Source: Prauserella_A sp040645195 (GTDB lineage: Bacteria > Actinomycetota > Actinomycetes > Mycobacteriales > Pseudonocardiaceae). Taken from it: 64,000 nt of DNA. Of the stretch, positions 1-8,562 are shown piece by piece. The translations under genes were made by a program, and so were the position numbers. How positions within the stretch are numbered: the first letter of the stretch is position 1; each line of letters starts with the position of its first letter. Where the stretch lies: contig NZ_JBEYXW010000002.1 in assembly GCF_040645195.1 (NCBI RefSeq), positions 124,001-188,000 on the forward strand, in the 5' to 3' direction. The notes under the pieces are model-generated. The model saw nothing but the letters and a program-made list of their open reading frames with translations. It ran no database searches and had not been told where the DNA came from.

Positions 1-1
1 G

Positions 2-844
2 CGGGTCGCGCCACGCAGCCAGGGATGGCCTCGGCACGTGCCCGCGGCACTGCTCATCGTGTCGCTCATCGTGCTCACGTTCTCGCTGGCGGGTCCGACC
101 GCCGAGCAGAAGGTGCCGCGGAACCGCGCGACCGTGATGCTCGTGATCGACGTGTCGCTGTCGATGGAGGCGACCGACGTGGCGCCGACCCGGCTCCAGG
201 CCGCGCAGGAGGCGGCGAAACAGTTCGCGCAGGGGCTCACCCCCGGCGTGAACCTGGGGCTCATCTCCTTCGCCGGCACCGCGAGCGTGCTGGTGGCGCC
301 CACCACCGAACGTGACGGCGTCACGCAGGCGATCGACAACCTCAAGCTCGCGCAGTCCACCGCGACGGGGGAGGGGATCTTCGCGGCGCTGCAGTCGATC
401 GAGAGCTTCTCCGCCGTGGTCGGTGGCGCCGAGGGGCCGCCGCCGGCGCGGGTCGTGCTGATGACCGATGGCAAGCAGACCGTGCCGCAGGACGAATACG
501 CCCCGCGTGGCGCGTTCACCGCGGCAGGGGTCGCCGAGCAGAAGAGCATCCCGGTCACGACGATCTCGTTCGGCACCTCCAACGGCTCGGTGGAGATCGA
601 GGGCAAGCAGGTACCGGTGGAGGTGGACGACGCCTCGATGCGGGAGATCGCGCGCCTGTCGGGCGGTGACTTCTACAAGGCCGCCACCGCTGATGAGCTC
701 AAGGAGGTTTACGCCAGCCTCGGTGAGCAGATCGGGTACGAGACCAAGAACGTCGACGCGAGCAGGCCGTGGGTCGTGCTGGGCACGATCGTGCTCATCG
801 GAGCGGCGGGCAGCGCGTTGTTCCTCGGCCAGCGGCTGCCCTGA
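2..844 (+). CDS. VWA-domain membrane protein, 5' end outside window
   Basis: The reading frame is open from the first bases of the window, so the true start lies upstream. The visible 280 residues begin just before a hydrophobic segment (about residues 13-31), continue into a von Willebrand A domain with a MIDAS motif (VIDVSLSMEATD) and a second metal-site loop (LMTDGKQ), and end in a C-terminal membrane helix (VVLGTIVLIGAAGSALFL). This is the layout of the Rv1481-like Batter/BatA family, in which a periplasmic-side VWA domain is held between two membrane helices. Family members work with MoxR ATPases and DUF58 proteins, which would be expected upstream. Substrate and partner are unknown. The next genes (fabG, inhA, hemH) match the mycobacterial neighbourhood, which supports the assignment. 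Confidence 0.85.
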   Translation, partial: RVAPRSQGWPRHVPAALLIVSLIVLTFSLAGPTAEQKVPRNRATVMLVIDVSLSMEATDVAPTRLQAAQEAAKQFAQGLTPGVNLGLISFAGTASVLVAPTTERDGVTQAIDNLKLAQSTATGEGIFAALQSIESFSAVVGGAEGPPPARVVLMTDGKQTVPQDEYAPRGAFTAAGVAEQKSIPVTTISFGTSNGSVEIEGKQVPVEVDDASMREIARLSGGDFYKAATADELKEVYASLGEQIGYETKNVDASRPWVVLGTIVLIGAAGSALFLGQRLP

Positions 845-866
845 GGTCTTGCGGGTTCCCGGGCTT

Positions 867-906
867 GGCGGGCGCTGGTTACGTCGTGAGGTAACCAGCG
901 CCCGTC
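867..906. terminator. Bidirectional hairpin terminator
   Basis: A perfect 13-bp stem (GGGCGCTGGTTAC, 870-882, with its complement at 891-903) closes an 8-base loop, and pairing extends a few bases outward. It lies between the stop of the VWA gene and the stop of the converging trmL gene, so it can serve both. There is no U-tract, as is common in high-GC actinobacteria. Confidence 0.75.
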
Positions 907-924
907 ACGGTCACTCCCGCCGTC

Positions 925-1386
925 TCACGAACCGGCGAAGCCCAGCTGGCGCCATGCCTCGTACACGACGATGGACGCGGTGTTGGTCAGGTTGAGCGAG
1001 CGGGAGGTCGCCAGCATCGGCAACCGCAGCAGCTCGGTCACCGCGGGGTCCGCCAGCACCTCGTCCGGCAGCCCCGCCGACTCCGGGCCGAAGAGCAGCA
1101 CATCGCCCTCGGCGTAGGCGACATCGGTGTAGCGGCGCTGCGCCTTCGTGGTGAACGCATAGACCGCACGCGGCCGCAGCGCCTGCCAGGCTCCTGCCAG
1201 GTCGGCGTGGACCTGGACGTGCGCCAGGTCGTGGTAGTCCAGCCCGGCACGGCGCAGGTACTTGTCCTCGAGGGAGAAGCCCAGCGGTTCGATCAGATGC
1301 AGCTCGCACCCGGTGTTGGCGGCGAGCCTGATCGCATTGCCCGTGTTGGGCGGGATCTCGGGATGGTAGAAGACGACCCGGAACAC
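925..1386 (-). CDS. trmL: tRNA (cytidine(34)-2'-O)-methyltransferase TrmL
   Basis: A 153-residue SPOUT-class methyltransferase predicted to 2'-O-methylate the wobble base of tRNA-Leu isoacceptors with S-adenosylmethionine. The whole family pattern is visible: the N-terminal VVFYHPEIPPNTGN, the central LLFGPESAGLP, and the C-terminal trefoil-knot segment LPMLATSRSLNLTNTAS. I chose the GTG at 1386 because the family begins directly at this point and a GGGAAAG ribosome site lies 9 bases upstream; the frame stays open further 5' but that extension has no family counterpart. The gene converges on the VWA gene and diverges from phoD, with about 110 bases between the two starts. Length is the usual one. 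Confidence 0.93.
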   Translation of the reverse strand: MFRVVFYHPEIPPNTGNAIRLAANTGCELHLIEPLGFSLEDKYLRRAGLDYHDLAHVQVHADLAGAWQALRPRAVYAFTTKAQRRYTDVAYAEGDVLLFGPESAGLPDEVLADPAVTELLRLPMLATSRSLNLTNTASIVVYEAWRQLGFAGS

Positions 1387-1495
1387 AGTGTTGATCTTTC
1401 CCTGTTCACGCGTGGTTCGACCGCGCGCACCGCGCAGGCCATGTTGGCGAACCACGATTCTGCCGTCCCGCCACAACCCACCACTGGAGGACCCC

Positions 1496-3079
1496 ATGGT
1501 TGCGCGTCCACACCAGGTTTCCCGGCGCCGGTTCCTCGGTTACGGCGGTGCAGGTGCCGCCGCTGTGCTACTCGGTACCGGAGCGTGGAGCGCGGCGAGC
1601 TCGTTCGCCGCGCCAGCGATGAGCGGTAACCCGTTCGCCCTCGGCATCGCCTCGGGCGACCCGCTGCCCGACGGTGTGGTGCTCTGGACCCGCCTGGCGC
1701 CCGACCCGTTCGCGGAGGACGGCTTCGGCGGGATGTCGGCAAAGCCGGTGCGCGTCGAGTACGAGGTCGCCGTGGACGAGCGCTTCCGGGGAGTTGTGAA
1801 GCGCGGCACCGCCGTCGCCACCCCTGAGCTCGGCCACTCCGTGCACCCCGAGGTGCACGGGCTCGCACCCGACCACGAGTACTTCTACCGCTTCCGCACC
1901 GGCGGCGAGATCTCCATGGTCGGCCGCACCAGGACCACGCCAGCGGCCTCGTCCAGCCCGCGCGAGCTGAACTTCGCGTTCGCCTCCTGCCAGGCGTGGC
2001 AGGACGGCTACTTCACCGCCTACGACCACCTGGCCGAAGAGGACCTCGACCTGGTCGTGCACCTCGGCGACTACCTCTACGAGTACGGGGTGAAGACCAA
2101 CAGGCGGGGCGTGGTGACCGACCCGCGGTTCCACACCGAGACCGTGGACCTCGCCCGCTACCGGCTGCAGTACTCGCTGTACAAGGCAGAGGAGCCGCTC
2201 CAGCGGGCGCACGCGCGGTTCCCGTGGATCATGACGATGGACGACCACGAGGTCGACAACAACTGGGCCGCAGACATTTCCGAGCGCAACGACGACCCGG
2301 TGGCGTTCCGCGCGCGCATGGCGGCCGCGTTCCAGGCGATGTACGAGAACATGCCGTTCCGCCGTCAGCAGCTGCCGGCCGGGCCGGATGTGCACCTGCA
2401 CCGCAGGCTGCCCTATGGCCGCCTCGCCGACTTCACGATGCTGGACACGCGGCAGTACCGGGACGACCAGCCGTGCGGTGACGGCGCGTCCGCCACCTGC
2501 ACCGAGCGGTTCGGCGCGGACCGCACGATCCTCGGCGCCGAGCAGCGCGAATGGGTGCTGGGCGGCTTCAGCTCGTCGCGCGCACGCTGGCAGGTGCTCG
2601 GCAACCAGGCGCCGATGGGGCAGACCGACCGTGATCCCGGCCCGGCCACCGACGTGTGGATGGACCCCTGGGACGGCTACGTCGCCGAACGTGACCAGGT
2701 GCTCGCCGAGGCGCAGCGGCGGGGCGTGCGGAACCTGGTCGTGATCACCGGCGACCGGCACCAGAACTACGCGTGGGACCTCAAGGACGACTACACCGAC
2801 CCCGGCTCGGCGACGGTGGGCGCGGAGTTCGTCGGCACCTCGATCACCAGCGGCGGCGACGGCGCCGACTCGACAGCCGAGACCGACCGGTTCCTGGCCG
2901 CCAACGCGCACATGAAGTTCATCAACACCCAGCGCGGGTACGTGCGCGTCAACGTCAACCGGGAGCGCTGGCGCAGCGACTTCCGGGTGCTGCCCTATGT
3001 CACCACGCCCGGCGCGCCGATCAGCACACGGGCCACGTTCGTCGTCGAGGACGGTAAGCCCGGCGTGCAGGCCGGATAG
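1496..3079 (+). CDS. phoD: Tat-exported alkaline phosphatase D (PhoD family)
   Basis: A 527-residue secreted phosphodiesterase/phosphomonoesterase. The N-terminus carries a twin-arginine signal (SRRRFLGYGGAG, residues about 9-20) followed by an alanine-rich core, then the PhoD N-domain and the metallophosphatase domain. Metal-site motifs are visible: FAFASCQAW, VVHLGDYLYEYG, MDDHEVDNNW and VITGDRHQNYAW. PhoD enzymes use Fe3+ and Ca2+ and release phosphate from organic esters outside the cell. The ATG at 1496 has a GGAGG site 5 bases upstream and places the Tat motif correctly. The TatA-TatC genes found at 47.7-49.0 kb would export it. PhoD genes are often phosphate-regulated, but I saw no clear Pho box in the 110-base divergent region. 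Confidence 0.93.
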   Translation: MVARPHQVSRRRFLGYGGAGAAAVLLGTGAWSAASSFAAPAMSGNPFALGIASGDPLPDGVVLWTRLAPDPFAEDGFGGMSAKPVRVEYEVAVDERFRGVVKRGTAVATPELGHSVHPEVHGLAPDHEYFYRFRTGGEISMVGRTRTTPAASSSPRELNFAFASCQAWQDGYFTAYDHLAEEDLDLVVHLGDYLYEYGVKTNRRGVVTDPRFHTETVDLARYRLQYSLYKAEEPLQRAHARFPWIMTMDDHEVDNNWAADISERNDDPVAFRARMAAAFQAMYENMPFRRQQLPAGPDVHLHRRLPYGRLADFTMLDTRQYRDDQPCGDGASATCTERFGADRTILGAEQREWVLGGFSSSRARWQVLGNQAPMGQTDRDPGPATDVWMDPWDGYVAERDQVLAEAQRRGVRNLVVITGDRHQNYAWDLKDDYTDPGSATVGAEFVGTSITSGGDGADSTAETDRFLAANAHMKFINTQRGYVRVNVNRERWRSDFRVLPYVTTPGAPISTRATFVVEDGKPGVQAG

Positions 3080-3203
3080 CCGCCGGTTGTGTCGAATGCC
3101 ATCCCGGTTACCAGGCGGTATCGGCACTGTCCTCGCGACCAGCGGATGGCGAGCGGCTAACCTCACGGCGTAGCAGTTCCAGGCGCGACACGAGGAGTGG
3201 TTA

Positions 3204-3908
3204 GTGGGACGGTCGGTTCTCGTCACGGGCGGCAATCGCGGCATCGGGCTGGCCATCGCGCGCGGCCTCGCCGAGGCCGGGCATCAGGTCGCGGTGACAC
3301 ACCGGGGCTCGGGCGCGCCCGAGGGTGTGTACGGGGTGCAGGCCGACGTCACCGATACCGAGCAGGTCGACGCGGCGTTCAAGCAGATCGAGGAACATCA
3401 GGGCCCGGTCGAGGTCCTCGTGTCGAACGCCGGGATCACCGACGACACACTGCTCATGCGGATGAGCGAGGAGCAGTTCACCCGGGTCGTCGACGCCAAC
3501 CTCACCGGCGCCTACCGGGTCGCCAAACGCGCGTCCCGCCACATGCTGCGGGCGAAGTGGGGCCGGTTCGTGTTCATCTCGTCGGTGATCGGGCTCAGCG
3601 GCGGGGCAGGCCAGGTGAACTACGCCGCCAGCAAGGCGGGCCTCGTCGGTGTCGCGCGTTCGCTGACCAGGGAGCTGGGCTCGCGCAACATCACCGCGAA
3701 CGTCGTGGCACCCGGTTTCATCGTCACCGACATGACCAACGAGCTGACCGACGAGCAACGCGCGGGCGTACTCGCACAGATTCCCGCCGGCCGGTACGGA
3801 GATCCGGCCGACGTGGCGAACGCGGTGCGCTTCCTCGCTTCCGACGAGGCCGGCTACATCAACGGTGCGGTGCTGCCGGTCGACGGCGGTCTCGGCATGG
3901 GTCACTGA
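3204..3908 (+). CDS. fabG: 3-oxoacyl-ACP reductase FabG (MabA-like)
   Basis: A 234-residue short-chain dehydrogenase/reductase of fatty-acid elongation, reducing 3-oxoacyl-ACP with NADPH. The glycine-rich cofactor loop (TGGNRGIGLA), the SNAG motif, the catalytic serine (FISSVIG) and the YxxxK pair (NYAASKAG) are present, as is the C-terminal APGFIVTDM. The GTG start at 3204 follows a GAGGAG site. inhA starts 56 bases after the stop, and the fabG-inhA pair is the classic actinobacterial order (fabG1-inhA in mycobacteria), so the two are probably co-transcribed. Confidence 0.94.
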   Translation: MGRSVLVTGGNRGIGLAIARGLAEAGHQVAVTHRGSGAPEGVYGVQADVTDTEQVDAAFKQIEEHQGPVEVLVSNAGITDDTLLMRMSEEQFTRVVDANLTGAYRVAKRASRHMLRAKWGRFVFISSVIGLSGGAGQVNYAASKAGLVGVARSLTRELGSRNITANVVAPGFIVTDMTNELTDEQRAGVLAQIPAGRYGDPADVANAVRFLASDEAGYINGAVLPVDGGLGMGH

Positions 3909-3964
3909 CGCCCGGCCAGCCACTTTTCTTGTATCAACGAACGTTTTTGCGAACTGGAGGACAG

Positions 3965-4732
3965 GTGTCCGGACTGCTCGAAGGCAAGCGCCTGCTGATC
4001 ACGGGCGTGATCACCGACGCGTCGATCGCGTTCCACGCGGCCAAGGCCGCGCAGGAGCAGGGCGCGAAGGTGGTGCTGACCGGCTTCGGCAGGCTGTCGC
4101 TCGTCGAGCGCATCGCCAAGCGCCTGCCCGAGCCCGCGCCGGTGATCGAGCTCGACGTCCAGAACACCGAGCACCTGGACACCCTCGCCGACCGCGTGCG
4201 TGAACACGTCGACGGGCTCGACGGCGTGCTGCACTCGATCGGCTTCGCACCGCCAAGCTGCCTTGGCGCGCCGTTCCTGGACGCCCCGTCCGAGGACGTC
4301 GCCAAGGCCGTCGACGTGTCGGCGTACTCGTACAAGGCGCTGGCGAAGGCCGTGCTGCCGCTGCTGGGCCCCGGTTCCTCGATCGTCGGGATGGACTTCG
4401 ACGCGCGCGTCGCCTGGCCCGCGTACAACTGGATGGGCGTGGCGAAGGCCGCGCTGGAGTCGGTGAACCGCTACCTGGCCCGTGACCTCGGTCCGTACGG
4501 CATCCGGGTCAACCTGGTGGCGGCCGGTCCGGTCAAGACCATGGCCGCGAAGTCGATCCCCGGTTTCAACGCGCTGGAGGAAGGCTGGGGCGATCGCGCA
4601 CCGCTCGGCTGGGACACCACCGATCCGACACCGGTGGCCAAGAGCATCTGCGCGGTGCTGTCCGACTGGCTGCCCTCGACAACCGGCTCGATGATCATGG
4701 TGGACGGCGGCGTCCACGCGACCGGCCAGTAG
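3965..4732 (+). CDS. inhA: Enoyl-ACP reductase (NADH), InhA/FabI family
   Basis: A 255-residue enoyl-ACP reductase that completes each fatty-acid elongation cycle. The GTG at 3965 is preceded by GGAGG with a 4-base gap. The cofactor region (GVITDASIAF) keeps Ile16 and Ile21, Ser91 sits in the SIGF motif that corresponds to Ser94 of M. tuberculosis InhA, and the catalytic pair is Tyr154/Lys161 (AYNWMGVAK). The segment after AAGP, which forms the substrate-binding loop, is about 10 residues shorter than my recollection of the mycobacterial enzyme. That predicts a preference for ordinary-length acyl chains rather than mycolate precursors. It follows fabG closely. A palindromic repeat lies just past the stop, and the gene expected next (hemH) is displaced by a 4.5 kb block. 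Confidence 0.94.
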   Translation: MSGLLEGKRLLITGVITDASIAFHAAKAAQEQGAKVVLTGFGRLSLVERIAKRLPEPAPVIELDVQNTEHLDTLADRVREHVDGLDGVLHSIGFAPPSCLGAPFLDAPSEDVAKAVDVSAYSYKALAKAVLPLLGPGSSIVGMDFDARVAWPAYNWMGVAKAALESVNRYLARDLGPYGIRVNLVAAGPVKTMAAKSIPGFNALEEGWGDRAPLGWDTTDPTPVAKSICAVLSDWLPSTTGSMIMVDGGVHATGQ

Positions 4733-4743
4733 GCGGATATTGT

Positions 4744-4849
4744 CCCCCAAGGCCACCTTGGTTGCGCCCACCCGTCTCCCACCACCGCCCAAACGGAGAC
4801 GCTTCGCGCCGCAGTGCTCGATTCCTGCGACCAAGGTGGCCTTGGGGGC
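4744..4849. repeat. Inverted pair of a 19-bp nested palindromic repeat (copy 1)
   Basis: CCCCCAAGGCCACCTTGGT at 4744-4762 recurs as its exact reverse complement at 4831-4849, separated by 68 bases. Each arm is itself a small hairpin (CCAAGG-CCA-CCTTGG). The element fills the gap between the inhA stop and the stop of the converging AraC-type gene and may act as a bidirectional terminator. The same module is found again after arc at 36425-36473. Confidence 0.8.
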
Positions 4850-4863
4850 TTAAACGCGCGCTG

Positions 4864-5814
4864 TCAGACCCGGTTCGCGCGGCTCACCACGCCCGGCGAC
4901 ACACCCAGCACGCGCTTGAAGGCGCGGCTGAACGCGGCCTCCGACTGGTAGCCGAGCTTGCCTGCCACCTCGGCTACCGTCCCGCCGTCGTCGGCGAGCC
5001 AGGCGCGCGCAACCTGCATGCGCCAGCGCGTGACGTAGTGCATTGCCGGCTCGCCGACCAGGTCCGTGAAGCGCGCGGCGAACGCCGACCGCGACATCGC
5101 GATCTCGTTCGCCAGCGCCGCGAGCGTCCAGTCCCGCGCCGGATCGCGGTGGATCAGTGCGATCGCGCGCCCGATCTGCGGGTCCCGCAGCGCGCCGAGC
5201 CAGCCGCGCTGCGCTGCGGGGTCGTGCTCGATCCACGCGCGCAGTGTCTGGATGACGAGGATGTCCGACAGCCGGGTCAGCACGGCCTCACCGCCGGGCC
5301 GCACCTCGGCGGCCTCGGACGCGACGAGCCGCAGCGTGGTCTGCATCCACTCCGCATGCGGCCCGATCGTGGGCTCGATGTGGATCACCTTCGGCAGCAG
5401 GGCGACGATGTGGTGCGCTGCCGGGTGGCCGAGGCGCACCGCCCCGCAGATGAGCGTGGTCGGCGTCCCGCCGCCGCCGTGCCGCAGCACCGCGTACTTG
5501 TTGTGGAACTCGTGCTCGATGCTCCGTACGTCAGGCACGAGGGTGCCGGAGTCGCTGCGCAGCGTGTGCCCCAGCCCATGCGGTACGAGCGCGAGGTCCC
5601 CGGGCTGCAGCACTCGCGGCTCGTCGCCGGGCACCTCCAGCTGGAGCCTGCCCACCGTCACGATGTGGAACCACAGGCAGTCCGGCCAGTCGGGCATCGT
5701 CAGCCCCCATGGCGCCGTGAGCTCGGAGCGGCAGTAGAAGCTGCCGGTCACGCGCAGGAAGTGCAGGGCTTCCCCGAGCGGGTCCCGGGAGTCGAGTGGG
5801 TTGAACTCCGTCAC
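4864..5814 (-). CDS. AraC-family transcriptional regulator with cupin domain
   Basis: A regulator of about 316 residues. The N-terminal two thirds is a cupin-like effector domain of the AraC cupin_6 type (begins DPLGEALHFLR; WFHIVTVGRLQLEVPG; LQPGDLALVPHG). The C-terminal about 100 residues carry two helix-turn-helix units (LAALANEIAMSRSAFAARF and VAGKLGYQSEAAFSRAFKRV). The start is uncertain: the GTG at 5814 fits the domain boundary but its GGAGG abuts the start codon, while a TTG at 5856 would add 14 residues without any visible ribosome site. It is divergent from an NmrA-like oxidoreductase gene, the usual geometry for an AraC regulator and its target, so it probably controls the 5967-7312 operon. 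Confidence 0.88.
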   Translation of the reverse strand: MTEFNPLDSRDPLGEALHFLRVTGSFYCRSELTAPWGLTMPDWPDCLWFHIVTVGRLQLEVPGDEPRVLQPGDLALVPHGLGHTLRSDSGTLVPDVRSIEHEFHNKYAVLRHGGGGTPTTLICGAVRLGHPAAHHIVALLPKVIHIEPTIGPHAEWMQTTLRLVASEAAEVRPGGEAVLTRLSDILVIQTLRAWIEHDPAAQRGWLGALRDPQIGRAIALIHRDPARDWTLAALANEIAMSRSAFAARFTDLVGEPAMHYVTRWRMQVARAWLADDGGTVAEVAGKLGYQSEAAFSRAFKRVLGVSPGVVSRANRV

Positions 5815-5966
5815 CCTCCGAGTGTGCGGCCGGCCGCGATCATCCGTCCACTTCAACTGGACGAACGGGCAAGAAACGTCGACACCTGAGCATGGGAAGT
5901 CCGCTCCTGGGCCCGCAGAGTGGACGGCGAGTCAACGAATGAGCCAACCCGCTTCAGGAGGACGAG

Positions 5967-6851
5967 ATGATCACGGTCATGGGCGCCACCGGTCACGTCG
6001 GACGCCAGATCACCCAGCAGTTGCTCGACGCGGGCGAGTCCGTGCGCGCCATCGGCCGCAACCCCGCCGCACTGGCCGGCCTCGCCGCAGCCGGTGCCGA
6101 CATCGCCGCGGGCGATGCCGCGGACCCCGGGTTCCTCGCCGGCGCCTTCCGCGGCTCGGACGCGGTGCACACGCTGCTGCCCTACGACCCGGCGTCGGCG
6201 GATTTCCGCGCCGAGCAGGCGAGCCTCGGCGAGGCCGTCGTCACGGCGGTGCGCGAGTCGGGTGTGCGGCGGGTCGTGGCGCTGAGCAGCCTCGCCGCCG
6301 ACATTCCGGCCGGCACCGGCTTCATCGCCGCGAGCCTGCACCCGCAGGAGGAGCGGCTGCACTCGCTCACCGGCGTCGACCTCATGCTGCTGCGACCCAC
6401 CCTGTTCTTCGAGAGCATCGTGGCCGGGATGCCCTTCGTCGAGGCGATGGGCGTGAACGCCGACGTGGTCGACCCGGAGGTTCCCGTGCCGATGATCGCG
6501 ACGAAGGATGTGGCTGCCGCAGCCGCGGCAGCGTTGCTGTCGCGCGACTGGAGCGGCGTGCGGGTGCGGGAACTGCTCGGCCCGTGCGACCTCACCTACG
6601 CCCAGGCGACCCGCATTCTGGGCGCGGCGATCGGCAAACCCGACCTGCAGTACGTCCGGCTGCCCGACGAGGACATGATCGGCGCGCTCGTCGAGGCCGG
6701 GTTCTCCGCGGGCACGGCGGCACTCCACGTCGAAATGGGGCGGGCGCTTTCCGCGGGGACCATCGTGCGACGCGTGGAACGGACCCCCGCGAACACGACG
6801 CCCACCCGCTTCGAGGACGTCATCACCGAACTACTCCCGGAGGCATCATGA
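5967..6851 (+). CDS. NmrA-like NAD(P)-binding oxidoreductase or sensor
   Basis: A 294-residue atypical short-chain dehydrogenase. The N-terminal glycine motif MGATGHVGRQI is that of the NmrA/SDR_a5 group, which bind NAD(P)H and act as quinone oxidoreductases or redox sensors. The canonical YxxxK catalytic pair is not evident. AGGAGG stands 5 bases before the ATG. The stop overlaps the start of the DUF1772 gene by 4 bases (ATGA), so the two are translationally coupled and form an operon divergent from the AraC regulator. The real substrate cannot be read from sequence. Confidence 0.85.
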   Translation: MITVMGATGHVGRQITQQLLDAGESVRAIGRNPAALAGLAAAGADIAAGDAADPGFLAGAFRGSDAVHTLLPYDPASADFRAEQASLGEAVVTAVRESGVRRVVALSSLAADIPAGTGFIAASLHPQEERLHSLTGVDLMLLRPTLFFESIVAGMPFVEAMGVNADVVDPEVPVPMIATKDVAAAAAAALLSRDWSGVRVRELLGPCDLTYAQATRILGAAIGKPDLQYVRLPDEDMIGALVEAGFSAGTAALHVEMGRALSAGTIVRRVERTPANTTPTRFEDVITELLPEAS

Positions 6852-7312
6852 TCGCCGTACTGACCGTCCTCGCCATCGTCGGGTGCGGACTGATGGCAGG
6901 GCTGTTCTTCGCCTTCTCCACATCGGTGATGCCCGGGCTGTCGCGACTGCCGAAGCCCGCCGCCGCGCTCGCGATGCAGGAAGCCAACCGGCGGATCCAG
7001 AACCCCCTGTTCCTTCTTGTGTTCCTCGGGACCGCGCTGGTATGCGTCCTCGTGGCGGTGGCCGCACCGGTTGCGGGGCACGATGGGGCGGGCTGGCTCG
7101 TGGCGGGGGCGCTGGTCTACGTCGTGGGCGGGTTCGTCGTCACGATGGTCGTCAATGTGCCGATGAACAACCGGATCGACCGTGCCGACCCCGACTCGTC
7201 CGAGGGTGCCGTGATCTGGACGGAGTACCTCTCCCGCTGGACGGCCTGGAACCATCTCAGGGCCCTGGCCGCCACCCTCGCCACCGCGCTGCTGGCGGTC
7301 GGCCTCGCGTGA
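6848..7312 (+). CDS. DUF1772 (anthrone-oxygenase-like) membrane protein
   Basis: A 154-residue protein with four predicted membrane helices (about residues 3-25, 51-73, 80-101 and 132-153). The conserved central stretch VVNVPMNNRIDRAD and the late W-T-x-W-N-H-L-R segment are characteristic of DUF1772, a family that includes fungal anthrone oxygenases and many uncharacterised bacterial proteins. It overlaps the NmrA-like gene by 4 bases. Together with the divergent AraC regulator it looks like a small inducible detoxification or aromatic-oxidation unit; that role is inference. Confidence 0.82.
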   Translation: MIAVLTVLAIVGCGLMAGLFFAFSTSVMPGLSRLPKPAAALAMQEANRRIQNPLFLLVFLGTALVCVLVAVAAPVAGHDGAGWLVAGALVYVVGGFVVTMVVNVPMNNRIDRADPDSSEGAVIWTEYLSRWTAWNHLRALAATLATALLAVGLA

Positions 7313-7316
7313 GGGT

Positions 7317-8489
7317 TCACCGGGCGAGTGCGGGGACCGGGGTGCGGCGCTGGAGGACAGCGGCCAGCGCGACGCCTGCGAGTGCGACGCCGCCGAGGGC
7401 GATGCTGACCCAGGTGACGCCGGCGTAGCCGAACCCGGCGTCGATCGCGAGTCCGCCGAGCCACGGCGCCACCACGATCCCGACGTTGAACGCCGTGACG
7501 TTCGTGGCGCCCGCCAGTGTCGGCGCCTCGCCCGCGAGCGCGAACACCCGCGTGTTGAGCGACGGGTTGGTCAGGAAGCCGAGCAGTCCGAACAGGAACA
7601 ACGCCGGCGCCGTCACCGCCACACTCGACGCCGCGAGGCCGAGCACCGCGAGTACCACGAGCGTGCCGCTGATCGCCCCGGCGAGGGTGGCCAGTGGCCG
7701 GGTGTCGGCGAGCCGCCCGCCGAGGGCCACCCCGGCGAGTGCGCCGATCCCGTATACCCCGAGCAGCACAGGAACCCAGCTCTGCGCCAGCCCGGTCACC
7801 TCGGTGAGCAGGGGAGCGACGTAGCTGAACGTGGCCATCGAGGTGGCAATCGTGAACGCGGAGATCGCGAGGGCGAGCCAGACCTCGCGGTTGCGGTAGG
7901 CGCGGAGTTCCGCACGCAGCCGCGGTCGCTCTCCGGTACGGCCCCCGTCGGCCGGGATGAGCACACCGACGCCGGCGACCGCCAGGGCTGCGAGGGCCCC
8001 CACCGCCCAGAACGCCATACGCCAGCCGCCCTGCTGGCCCAGGAAGGTGCCCGCCGGGACGCCCAGCACATTGGCGGCGGTGAGCCCGCCGACGACCACC
8101 GCCATCGCCCGGCCCCTGCGGTCGGCAGGCACCAGGCTGATCGCGGTCACCGCCGCCACGGCCCAGAACCCGGCGCACGCGAGCGCGCTGACGATGCGGC
8201 TGGCGAAGAGTACCCCGTAGCTCGGAGCGAGCGCGCCGACGGCGTGGCTGAGGGCGAACACAGCGAGCATCACGAGCATGGTCAGCTTGCGGGGCAGGCG
8301 TAGTGTCACCGCGGCGAGCAGGGGCGTTCCCACGAGCATGCCCGCCGCGAAGGCGGAGACGAGCAGCCCGGCGTCGGGGATGGACACGCCGAGATCGGCG
8401 GCCATCGTGGGCAGCAGCCCGGCGATCATGAACTCCGAGGTGCCGAGTGCGAAGACGCTCAGCCCCAGTACGTAGATGGCCAGTGGCAC
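7317..8489 (-). CDS. DHA1-family MFS drug exporter (Cmx/CmrA-like)
   Basis: A 390-residue major facilitator with about 12 membrane helices. The opening MPLAIYVLGLSVFALGTSEF and the following MIAGLLPTMAADLGVS are the signature of the Cmx/CmrA (chloramphenicol) and AraJ-like DHA1 exporters, which extrude small hydrophobic compounds in exchange for protons. The GTG at 8489 has a GGGAGAA ribosome site. The TetR gene lies directly upstream on the same strand, so a drug-responsive exporter/repressor pair is likely. The substrate is not determinable. Confidence 0.88.
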   Translation of the reverse strand: MPLAIYVLGLSVFALGTSEFMIAGLLPTMAADLGVSIPDAGLLVSAFAAGMLVGTPLLAAVTLRLPRKLTMLVMLAVFALSHAVGALAPSYGVLFASRIVSALACAGFWAVAAVTAISLVPADRRGRAMAVVVGGLTAANVLGVPAGTFLGQQGGWRMAFWAVGALAALAVAGVGVLIPADGGRTGERPRLRAELRAYRNREVWLALAISAFTIATSMATFSYVAPLLTEVTGLAQSWVPVLLGVYGIGALAGVALGGRLADTRPLATLAGAISGTLVVLAVLGLAASSVAVTAPALFLFGLLGFLTNPSLNTRVFALAGEAPTLAGATNVTAFNVGIVVAPWLGGLAIDAGFGYAGVTWVSIALGGVALAGVALAAVLQRRTPVPALAR

Positions 8490-8539
8490 AGGATTCTCCC
8501 AGTTCTGGATCGGTTAGTTCAATATGAGGGCACAACAGA

Positions 8540-8560
8540 GCGCCGGCTTTCGGCCGGCGC
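8540..8560 (-). terminator. Hairpin after tetR
   Basis: GCGCCGGC (8540-8547), a 5-base loop, then GCCGGCGC (8553-8560): a perfect 8-bp stem just beyond the tetR stop on the minus strand. It separates tetR from the exporter gene, so the exporter probably has its own promoter in 8490-8539. Confidence 0.55.
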
Positions 8561-8562
8561 GG

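Noticed and set aside
1568..3256. A 562-codon minus-strand frame opposite phoD
   Set aside because: Shadow frame; no family motif, while phoD shows all its metal-site motifs.
3197..3964. Extension of the inhA frame through fabG
   Set aside because: It is an out-of-frame shadow of fabG; the GTG at 3965 has a proper ribosome site and matches the family start.
4744..4849. Inverted repeats considered as ends of an insertion sequence
   Set aside because: Only 68 bases lie between the arms (13 in the second pair), with no transposase.
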